From assembly GCF_025133575.1 (NCBI RefSeq), contig NZ_CP104011.1, forward strand, positions 992,001 through 1,056,000: DNA of 64,000 bases, read 5' to 3'. The translations under genes were made by a program, and so were the position numbers. Positions 57,647-64,000 of this stretch are shown here, one piece after another. The notes below the pieces were generated by a model. That model was given only the letters and a program-made list of their open reading frames with translations. It ran no database searches and was not told where the DNA came from. Position 1 is the first letter of the stretch. Each line of letters opens with the position of its first letter. The DNA comes from Pseudomonas sp. GCEP-101 (GTDB lineage Bacteria > Pseudomonadota > Gammaproteobacteria > Pseudomonadales > Pseudomonadaceae).

Positions 57647-59347
57647 ATGAAAATCAGCAGACAAGCCTACGCCGACATGTTCGGCCCCACCGTCGGCGAC
57701 CGCGTGCGCCTGGCCGATACCGGCCTGTGGATCGAAGTGGAGCAGGACTTCACCGTCTACGGCGAGGAAGTGAAGTTCGGCGGCGGCAAGGTCATCCGCG
57801 ACGGCATGGGCCAGGGCCAGCTGTGCGCCGCGCAGGTCGTCGACACGGTGATCACCAACGCGCTGATCCTCGATCACTGGGGCATCGTCAAGGCCGACGT
57901 CGGCCTCAAGCACGGCCGCATCACCGCCATCGGCAAGGCCGGCAACCCGGACATCCAGCCCGGGGTGACCATCGCCCTGGGTGCCAGCACCGAAGTGATC
58001 GCCGGCGAAGGCATGATCCTCACCGCCGGCGGCATCGACACGCACATCCACTTCATCTGCCCGCAGCAGATCGAAGAAGCACTGATGAGCGGGGTCACCA
58101 CCATGATCGGCGGCGGTACCGGGCCGGCCACCGGGACCAAGGCCACCACCTGCACCTCCGGCCCGTGGCACATGGCGCGCATGCTCCAGGCCGCCGACGC
58201 CTTCCCGATGAACATCGGCTTCACCGGCAAGGGCAACGCCAGCCTGCCGCTGCCGCTGGAAGAACAGGTGCGCGCCGGCGCCATCGGCCTGAAGCTGCAC
58301 GAGGACTGGGGCACCACCCCGGCGGCCATCGACAACTGCCTCTCGGTGGCCGACCGCCTCGACGTGCAGGTGGCGATCCACACCGACACGCTGAACGAGT
58401 CCGGCTTCGTCGAAACCACCCTGGCCGCATTCAAGGGCCGCACCATCCACACCTACCACACCGAAGGCGCCGGCGGCGGCCACGCACCGGACATCATCAA
58501 GGCCTGCGGCTTCGCCAACGTGCTGCCCAGCTCGACCAACCCGACCCGTCCCTTCACCCGCAACACCATCGACGAACACCTGGACATGCTCATGGTCTGC
58601 CACCACCTGGACCCGAGCATCGCCGAGGACGTGGCCTTCGCCGAATCGCGCATTCGCCGCGAGACCATTGCCGCCGAGGACATCCTCCACGACCTCGGCG
58701 CCTTCAGCATGATCAGCTCCGACAGCCAGGCCATGGGCCGCGTCGGCGAAGTCATCACACGCACCTGGCAGACTGCCGACAAGATGAAGCAGCAGCGCGG
58801 CGCACTGGACGGCGACGGCCCGCGCAACGACAACTTCCGCGCCAAGCGCTACATCGCCAAGTACACCATCAACCCGGCGATCACCCACGGCGTGGCCCAT
58901 GAAGTGGGCAGCATCGAAGTGGGCAAACTGGCCGACCTGGTGCTGTGGCGCCCGGCCTTCTTCGGCGTGAAGCCGAGCCTGATACTCAAGGGCGGCGCCA
59001 TTGCCGCAAGCCTGATGGGCGACGCCAACGCCTCGATCCCGACACCGCAACCGGTGCACTACCGGCCGATGTTCGCAAGCTTTGCCGGCAGCCGCCACGC
59101 CACCAGCCTGACCTTCCTCAGCCAGGCCGCGTTCGACGCAGGCGTGCACCACGAGCTGGGCCTGCGCAAGGCCATCGGCGTGGTGAAGGGCTGCCGCAGC
59201 GTGCAGAAGACCGACCTGATCCACAACGCCTACCTGCCGCACATCGAGGTCGATGCGCAGAACTACCAGGTGCGCGCGGACGGCCAGTTGCTCTGGTGCG
59301 AGCCGGCGAACGTGCTGCCGATGGCGCAGCGGTACTTCCTCTTCTGA
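57647..59347 (+). CDS. ureC: Urease alpha subunit (catalytic)
   Basis: UreC hydrolyses urea to ammonia and carbamate at a dinuclear nickel centre. It is 566 residues, the usual size. Ligands are visible: HIHF, carbamylated lysine in [33 protein letters not shown], and the aspartate in [10 protein letters not shown]; the flap motif MVCHHLD is intact. AGGAGGCGCC precedes the ATG. Its stop is followed by a GC-rich hairpin (59363-59390) without T-tract. The protein should be active, given its complete ligand set. Confidence 0.98.
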   Translation: MKISRQAYADMFGPTVGDRVRLADTGLWIEVEQDFTVYGEEVKFGGGKVIRDGMGQGQLCAAQVVDTVITNALILDHWGIVKADVGLKHGRITAIGKAGNPDIQPGVTIALGASTEVIAGEGMILTAGGIDTHIHFICPQQIEEALMSGVTTMIGGGTGPATGTKATTCTSGPWHMARMLQAADAFPMNIGFTGKGNASLPLPLEEQVRAGAIGLKLHEDWGTTPAAIDNCLSVADRLDVQVAIHTDTLNESGFVETTLAAFKGRTIHTYHTEGAGGGHAPDIIKACGFANVLPSSTNPTRPFTRNTIDEHLDMLMVCHHLDPSIAEDVAFAESRIRRETIAAEDILHDLGAFSMISSDSQAMGRVGEVITRTWQTADKMKQQRGALDGDGPRNDNFRAKRYIAKYTINPAITHGVAHEVGSIEVGKLADLVLWRPAFFGVKPSLILKGGAIAASLMGDANASIPTPQPVHYRPMFASFAGSRHATSLTFLSQAAFDAGVHHELGLRKAIGVVKGCRSVQKTDLIHNAYLPHIEVDAQNYQVRADGQLLWCEPANVLPMAQRYFLF

Positions 59348-59800
59348 CTCGCCGCGCGCTGGCTGGCCGGCTTCGCGTGCGGCCGGCCAGGCAGCGGAAA
59401 ACGGGGTTCGCAGCGGCGACCGTTTCCGCTGACGTGATCATGTCCCATACCTGAGGCCAGACCCACTTGGCCGGATCGGTGCGCAATGCCCGGTCCGGGG
59501 TTTGCCCTTGTCATAAATCAAGCTTTTCCCCATCCCCCGCCCCGCCGCCGGCCGATTGAGATTCGTCTTATTCGGCAACCTGAACGAGCGCTGAACAATG
59601 TGCCCACTGATCCGCCAGAGCCCTTACCGGCCGCGGGTCCGGCGTGGCGCAAACGCTCGCGGCCACGCCTCCCCAAAAACCTCCAGCGACAGCAGGACCC
59701 CGATCCGGAAACGCTCCGATCTCCCGCCAGGACAGGCTCACACAGGCGCTGGACATCCGCCCCGCTTCGCCCACCGGCGACGGGTGCAAGGAGGTTTGCA
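59348..59800 (+). other. 453-nt intergenic region before the autotransporter gene
   Basis: It holds a hairpin CTGGCCGGC/GCCGGCCAG (59363-59390) after ureC, and a relatively AT-rich segment around 59508-59530 with CTTGTCATAAATCAAG, an imperfect dyad that resembles an FNR/Anr site. The rest resembles untranslated leader. I see no gene in it; the open frame upstream of the autotransporter ATG lacks a ribosome site. Confidence 0.5.
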
Positions 59801-62542
59801 ATGCGCTTCAAGAAGACTCTGCTGGCAGCTCATATCGCTTTGGCCAGCGCCATGCTCGCCCATGCTGGCAGCGCCCAGGCAATGGGCAGTTGCTCAGTCG
59901 ACGGCACGACTCTCAACTGCACGACCAGCCTCTACTGGGCCCCCAGTGATCCGTCGGCATTCGAGAAGGTGGTGATCGATACCACGGGCGAAGATCAGTC
60001 TTTCACCCCGACCGGCTTCGGCATCTACGGCAACAGTTCGAAGTACACGCTCAAGGACGTTTCGATCACCACGGCCTCCAGCAAGTCGGACGCCATCCAG
60101 GCAAACAATGGTGGCAGCAAGATCATCATCGAGAAGCTGCACATTGTCACCAAGGGCAGTTCAGCCGATGGCATCAACGTGACCGAGAACTCGCTCAACT
60201 CCGAGGTCCGCGTCGGCGACGGCGCCAGCATTACCGCCGAGGGATCGGGCATGGGCGTGCGTGCCAATACGTCGAAACACGGCGGCAAGAACCTCATCGA
60301 ACTCGGCGCAGGCGCGCAGATCACCACCAACGGCGCCGGCGGCAATTCGCTGGATGGCACGGGATACGCGGTCTATGCAGGCAACCGCTCGCTTTACGCC
60401 AATACCTATTCGGGAGATGCCGAAGTTATCCTTGGCGACGGCAGCATGATCGTCTCCAAAGGCAACGCGGCTCACGCCGTGTACGCCAACCGTGGCGGGG
60501 TCATCCGTCTCGGCGATACCAGCATTACTACCGAAAAGACCAACGCTTACGGCATCTATGCGCAGACGGCAGCCGACAAGAATGGCGATCGCGGCGGTCA
60601 GGTCTATCTGGGCGGCGACACCCGCATCACAGTGGCCGACGGCACTCGGGCGATCTATGCCTCCGGCGCAGACTCGCTGGTACGCTCAGAAGCCGCCTCC
60701 GTGTACTACCTGGACAGCAGCGCCGGGCAGGACGCGCAGAATCGCAAGGGCATGGCGCTGTATGCCGACAAGACTGGCGTCATCGACCTGAAAATGGCCG
60801 CCGGCTCCTACCTCAACGGCACCACCAGCACCGCCACCGACGGGGTGATCGACCTGGCCATGGACGGGGCCACCAGCCAATGGGTGATGACCGGCAACTC
60901 CAACCTCTCCAACCTCTCGCTCACCGATGGCGCGCGACTGATCTACGACCGCCACGACGAACACGGCGACTACGTCTACAAGACCCTGACAGTGGATGGC
61001 GACTTCACTGGCGGCGGCCATCTGGTGATGAACACCTACCTGGGCGACGACAACTCCGAGACCGACAAGCTGGCCGTCACCGGCAGCACCTCGGGCGAGA
61101 CGCTGGTCACCGTCAACAACACCGGCGGGCCCGGCGCACTGACCCTGGAAGGCATCGAGATGATCACCGTCGGCGGCACCTCCGCCGGTGAGTTCACCTC
61201 CAGCCGGGTGACCGAAGGTGGTTACGAGTACATGCTCCGCCGTGGCGGCAGCTTCGTCGGCTCAACCGGCGCGGACAGCAACTGGTACCTGACCTCGTAC
61301 AAGCCCACCGAACCGGAGCCGGAAGACCCCGATCCGGTAGATCCGGGTCCTGAAGATCCGGGCCCGGTCGATCCAGGCCCCGAAGATCCGGGTCCTGTCG
61401 ATCCGGGTCCCGAAGATCCCGGCCCTGTCGACCCAGGCCCCGAAGACCCGGGCCCTGTCGATCCGGGTCCGGAGGATCCCGGCCCTGTCGACCCCGGCCC
61501 CGAAGAGCCCGGCCCGGTCGATCCAGGCCCCACCGACCCGGTCCCGGAGAAGCCGACCCCCAGCGACAAGGACCGTGTGCGCCAGCCCGAAGGCGGCAGC
61601 TACACCGCCAACCTCGCGGCGGCCAACACGATGTTCCTGCATCGCCTGCATGACCGCACCGGCAACCTGACCTATGTCGATCCGGACACCGGCAAGCAGG
61701 TCACCTCGATGCTCTGGATGCGCAACGTCGACGGCTCCAGCCGCTGGGAAGACAGCACCGGGCAGTTGAAGACCGAGTCCAACCGCTACGTGCTGCAACT
61801 GGGCAGCGACCTGTACCGCAAGCAGACCGACAACGGCGACTGGGTCGTCGGCGTGATGGCCGGCTACGCCAACGGCAACTCGACCACGAAGTCGCGCATC
61901 ACCGGCTACCGCTCGCGCGGCGAGATCGATGGCTACAGCCTGGGCGTCTATGGCACCTGGTACGAGAACAAGGACGACGAGAACGGCGCCTACGTCGACA
62001 GCTGGGTGTTGTGGAACGACTTCGACGCCGAGGTACGCGGCGAGCAGCTGGCCAAGGAAAAATACGACGCCAAGGGCATCACCGCCTCCATCGAAGCCGG
62101 CAAGACCTTCGAAGTGGCCAGGACCGACAGCGCCAGCTACTACGTGCAGCCGCAGGCGCAGGTGGTGTACATGGGCGTGAAGGCCGACAGCCACCGCGAG
62201 GCCAACGGCACCAAGGTCACCGGCAAGGGCGACGGCAACCTCATGACCCGCCTGGGCGCCCGCGCCGCCGTGCGCAGCAACCAGGAAGGCGGCTTCGCCA
62301 ACACCTATGGGGTCGAGCCCTACCTGGAGACCAACTGGATCCACAACTCCAAGGACTTCGGCGCGAAGATGGGCAGCACCTCGTTCGAAATGGACGGCGC
62401 GAGCGACATCTTCGAAGTGAAGCTCGGTGCCACCAGCAAGGTGAACAGCCGGGTCAATGTCTGGGGTGAAGTGGGCAAGCAGTACGGCGACAACGGCTAC
62501 CGCGACCAGGCGGTAACGCTGGGGCTGAAGGTCAACTTCTGA
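59801..62542 (+). CDS. Autotransporter (type Va secretion) with pertactin-like passenger and repeat linker
   Basis: A 913-residue autotransporter. The signal peptide spans residues 1-28 (ends GSAQA). The passenger (about 30-505) is rich in Gly, Ser, Thr and Asn with beta-helix character. A linker of ten-residue repeats DPGPEDPGPV follows (about 504-583). The C-terminal barrel domain (about 620-913) has SYTANLAAANTMFLHRLHDRTG and ends in VNF with terminal Phe, as needed for BamA. AAGGAGG precedes the ATG. A terminator follows the stop. No catalytic motif is seen in the passenger, so adhesion is more likely than proteolysis. Confidence 0.9.
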   Translation: MRFKKTLLAAHIALASAMLAHAGSAQAMGSCSVDGTTLNCTTSLYWAPSDPSAFEKVVIDTTGEDQSFTPTGFGIYGNSSKYTLKDVSITTASSKSDAIQANNGGSKIIIEKLHIVTKGSSADGINVTENSLNSEVRVGDGASITAEGSGMGVRANTSKHGGKNLIELGAGAQITTNGAGGNSLDGTGYAVYAGNRSLYANTYSGDAEVILGDGSMIVSKGNAAHAVYANRGGVIRLGDTSITTEKTNAYGIYAQTAADKNGDRGGQVYLGGDTRITVADGTRAIYASGADSLVRSEAASVYYLDSSAGQDAQNRKGMALYADKTGVIDLKMAAGSYLNGTTSTATDGVIDLAMDGATSQWVMTGNSNLSNLSLTDGARLIYDRHDEHGDYVYKTLTVDGDFTGGGHLVMNTYLGDDNSETDKLAVTGSTSGETLVTVNNTGGPGALTLEGIEMITVGGTSAGEFTSSRVTEGGYEYMLRRGGSFVGSTGADSNWYLTSYKPTEPEPEDPDPVDPGPEDPGPVDPGPEDPGPVDPGPEDPGPVDPGPEDPGPVDPGPEDPGPVDPGPEEPGPVDPGPTDPVPEKPTPSDKDRVRQPEGGSYTANLAAANTMFLHRLHDRTGNLTYVDPDTGKQVTSMLWMRNVDGSSRWEDSTGQLKTESNRYVLQLGSDLYRKQTDNGDWVVGVMAGYANGNSTTKSRITGYRSRGEIDGYSLGVYGTWYENKDDENGAYVDSWVLWNDFDAEVRGEQLAKEKYDAKGITASIEAGKTFEVARTDSASYYVQPQAQVVYMGVKADSHREANGTKVTGKGDGNLMTRLGARAAVRSNQEGGFANTYGVEPYLETNWIHNSKDFGAKMGSTSFEMDGASDIFEVKLGATSKVNSRVNVWGEVGKQYGDNGYRDQAVTLGLKVNF
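61310..61549 (+). repeat. 30-nt tandem repeat coding for DPGPEDPGPV in the autotransporter
   Basis: Five perfect copies of the decapeptide DPGPEDPGPV (61340-61489) are followed by one with E in place of D and one diverged copy, and preceded by EPEPEDPDPV. Each DNA unit differs from its neighbours at synonymous positions, so the repeat is conserved at protein level. Confidence 0.92.
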
Positions 62543-62559
62543 CCCTGCCGTGAACCCGG

Positions 62560-62589
62560 GCCGCCGCAGGCAACTGCGGCGGCTTTTTT
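62560..62589 (+). terminator. Intrinsic terminator of the autotransporter gene
   Basis: GCCGCCGCAG and CTGCGGCGGC form a perfect 10-bp stem with a GCAA tetraloop followed by TTTTTT, 18 nt after the stop. It is a textbook rho-independent terminator. Confidence 0.95.
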
Positions 62590-62666
62590 CTGCGGACGAT
62601 TCCCGTGCGAGCGCGCCATGGGCCAGACGGCCCCGCCCGTACCACAAGGAGACGCTGGCGTTGGGC

Positions 62667-62692
62667 GGTTCGCGAGCAAGCTCGCTCCTACA
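62667..62692. repeat. Single REP unit, family A
   Basis: One unpaired copy of the REP unit (GGTTCGCGAGCAAGCTCGCT plus CCTACA), in contrast to the doublets elsewhere. Confidence 0.8.
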
Positions 62693-62774
62693 AAGACCCC
62701 ATCCCCGCCTTTGGCTTTGACGAGGCTTCCAGGGAAACATCCGCACGCGCCGAACGCCCCGTTCAGGAGGCCGC

Positions 62775-62974
62775 GTTGAATGGGATTTTCAGGGGTTGAG
62801 CGACATGGATGTCGCGAAAGCCACGATGGGCCAGGGATGGCCCGTCGTGGCGTGCCCCTGAAACTTCCATTCAACGAGGGAATTTTTCGCCTAGGCGAAA
62901 AACCGGATGTCCGGGGCAAGCCTTCTTGGTTACTTCTTCGGCGTTTGGAAGAAGTGACTCGCCCGAGGGGGCGA
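62775..62974. repeat. Chain of hairpins with a 21-bp flanking inverted repeat
   Basis: The arms at 62775-62795 and 62855-62875 pair over 21 bp with about three mismatches and enclose two hairpins: GCGACAT-GG-ATGTCGC (62800-62815, perfect) and GCCACGA...TCGTGGC with inner GGGCCA/TGGCCC (62820-62851). Four more follow: TTTTTCGCC-TA-GGCGAAAAA (62883-62902), CCGGA-TG-TCCGG (62903-62914), TTACTTCTTC/GAAGAAGTGA (62930-62957) and TCGCCC/GGGCGA (62959-62974). I recall similar sequences repeated in Pseudomonas genomes and often mis-annotated as small ORFs. The rest of the 665-nt gap (to 63207) shows no gene. Confidence 0.7.
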
Positions 62975-63207
62975 AACACTGAGCCCGCGCGCGCGCCGAA
63001 GCCACGCTGGAACGCCCAGGCCAACGCAACCTATCTGCAACGCCAGAAACGCCGGCCCTACCGACAGATAGCGGACATGGCCCGCTATACAAGGAACCCC
63101 CGCCCGACGCCCCGAAAGCCTGACAATTCGATCAACTTTTCCCGATATCGCACGGTCGTACAAGCCTTGCTGCTATGCTCTGCACCTCGACGAAAGGTGG
63201 ACCCGCA

Positions 63208-63816
63208 ATGACGGCGATGACTTCGCAACCGAACGAACGCCCGGGCCTCTCGCCCGCGCTGGCCGCACTGCGTGCCGCCACCCAGGCCCTGCATGCCGAC
63301 CTCGACCGCCGCTCCCCTCTGAGCAGGGCGCTGACCCACGCCGACTACCTCGACCACGCCGAACGCGTGCTGGGCTGGATGCGTCCGCTGGAGCAGTCCC
63401 TCTGGCCGCTCTGGCCGGACGTCGACGATGCCCGCTCGCGCCGCGGCAAGTGCCAGTGGCTGCTGGAGGACCTGCACGCCGGGTCCCGGGCCACCAACGC
63501 GCTGCCGGACTGCCCCGCAGCGCCCGCCGCGAACAGCCTCGCCGAAGCCTTCGGCATCGCCTACGTCGCCGAGGGCGCCACCCTCGGCGGGCGCGTGCTC
63601 TACAAGCGCCTCAAGGCCTCGCTCGAACCGTTGCCGTTGCGCTGGCTGCAGGGCTACGGCGAACACACCGGGGAGCGCTGGAGCGCCTTCCAGCGCCTGC
63701 TGGCCGAACACGTCACCTCGGATGCGGACATCGCGCTCGCCCAGGCGGCCGCGGTGCGCGCCTTTGCCTCCTTCCGCGACTGGGTGCTGGACGCCGCGCC
63801 GGCGGAGCCGGCATGA
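63208..63816 (+). CDS. bphO: Biliverdin-producing heme oxygenase
   Basis: BphO opens heme to biliverdin, the chromophore of bacteriophytochrome. The 202-residue all-helical protein has the proximal histidine in ATQALHADLD (His29) and the distal glycine helix in AYVAEGATLGGRVLYKRL. It ends in an ATGA overlap with bphP, which confirms its job as chromophore supplier rather than iron scavenging. AAAGGTGG precedes the ATG. Confidence 0.93.
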   Translation: MTAMTSQPNERPGLSPALAALRAATQALHADLDRRSPLSRALTHADYLDHAERVLGWMRPLEQSLWPLWPDVDDARSRRGKCQWLLEDLHAGSRATNALPDCPAAPAANSLAEAFGIAYVAEGATLGGRVLYKRLKASLEPLPLRWLQGYGEHTGERWSAFQRLLAEHVTSDADIALAQAAAVRAFASFRDWVLDAAPAEPA

Positions 63817-64000
63817 GCGAACAGCCGGTCACCCTCGCCAACTGCGAGGACGAACCCATCCACCTGCCGGGCGCCATCCAGCCCCACGGCGCGCTGATCG
63901 CCGTGGACGACCAGGGCCGCGTGCTCGGCTGCAGCGACAACCTCGGCACCCTGCTGGGCATCGCTCCCGCGCTGGGCGAGCCGCTGGCCGAAGCCGACGT
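63813..64000 (+). CDS. bphP: Bacteriophytochrome histidine kinase (partial, N-terminus only)
   Basis: The first 62 residues of a red/far-red light sensor. The PAS-domain start has LANCEDEPIHLPGAIQPHGALIAVDD: Cys11 is the biliverdin attachment site of bacterial phytochromes, and PGAIQPHG is the knot-lasso signature. The start overlaps the bphO stop. The remaining GAF, PHY and kinase domains lie beyond the right edge, so kinase function is inferred from the family. Confidence 0.92.
   Translation, partial: MSEQPVTLANCEDEPIHLPGAIQPHGALIAVDDQGRVLGCSDNLGTLLGIAPALGEPLAEAD

Noticed and set aside
61310..61549. CRISPR array at the 30-nt tandem repeats
   Set aside because: The units are contiguous coding repeats without spacers.
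61222..61569. A Gly/Ser/Pro repeat protein on the minus strand opposite the autotransporter linker
   Set aside because: The apparent repeat is only the complement of the DPGPEDPGPV coding repeat.
62780..63211. A 143-codon ORF between the autotransporter and bphO
   Set aside because: It runs through the chain of hairpins and a repeat I recall as often mis-annotated; no ribosome site and no domain.

Overview
The window is chromosomal DNA of a high-GC gammaproteobacterium, almost certainly a Pseudomonas close to the P. aeruginosa group. I infer this from the protein sequences, from a gene order I recall from P. aeruginosa PAO1 (speA - yciH - Nudix - DUF2333 - gcbA - ctpL - dsbD - aroQ - accBC - prmA - dusB - fis - purH - purD - retS - marC - urtABCDE - ureD-ureA-acetyltransferase-ureB-ureC), and from dispersed REP-type palindromes typical of Pseudomonas (GTAGGAGCGAGCTTGCTCGC and relatives). 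No search was run, so the species is not fixed. I saw no tRNA, rRNA, CRISPR array, transposase or prophage gene.

Layout. 1-3.9 kb (minus strand): the respiratory formate dehydrogenase fdnG-fdnH, with a selenocysteine UGA and a bacterial SECIS hairpin, and a small membrane protein upstream. 4-6.1 kb: 2,4-dienoyl-CoA reductase fadH. 6.2-19 kb: a mixed accessory block holding an SRPBCC protein, a YdcZ transporter, isopentenyl diphosphate isomerase, a YkgJ cysteine-cluster protein, a MATE pump, a GAF-GGDEF cyclase, two lipoproteins, an operon of NAD-epimerase, anchored cupin and arylamine N-acetyltransferase, an FMN reductase, cbpA-cbpM, and a MocR regulator. 19.4-28 kb: speA, yciH, Nudix, DUF2333, the diguanylate cyclase gcbA and the chemoreceptor ctpL. 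28.1-31.3 kb: a small polyamine cassette (agmatinase, orphan PotF-like binding protein, divergent LysR regulator) lying between ctpL and dsbD. 31.4-47.2 kb: housekeeping genes for disulfide transfer, shikimate, biotin-dependent carboxylation, ribosomal methylation, tRNA dihydrouridine, Fis and purines, ending with the biofilm/virulence switch kinase retS. A family-2 glycosyltransferase with its own promoter separates purD from retS. 47.8-59.3 kb: nitrogen scavenging, with urea ABC transport (urtABCDE) followed by urease (ureD, ureA, ureB, ureC). 59.8-64 kb: an autotransporter with a Pro/Asp/Glu repeat linker, a run of strong hairpins, and bphO-bphP for red-light sensing, cut by the window edge.

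How the genes work together. Urea imported by Urt is hydrolysed by urease. Sigma-54 type -24/-12 elements precede both urtA and ureD, and a perfect GCACC-N5-GGTGC NtrC-type palindrome lies upstream of ureD, which points to NtrC/RpoN control by nitrogen limitation. gcbA, a second GGDEF cyclase, retS and bphP are all signalling proteins linked to surface behaviour. speA and the agmatinase together give arginine -> agmatine -> putrescine.

Non-coding structure is abundant. At least four families of dispersed palindromic repeats (called A, B, C and D below) fill most gaps. They sit inside the urt and ure operons between co-directional genes. The most unusual stretch is 62775-62974, a chain of about six hairpins inside and beside a 21-bp imperfect inverted repeat.
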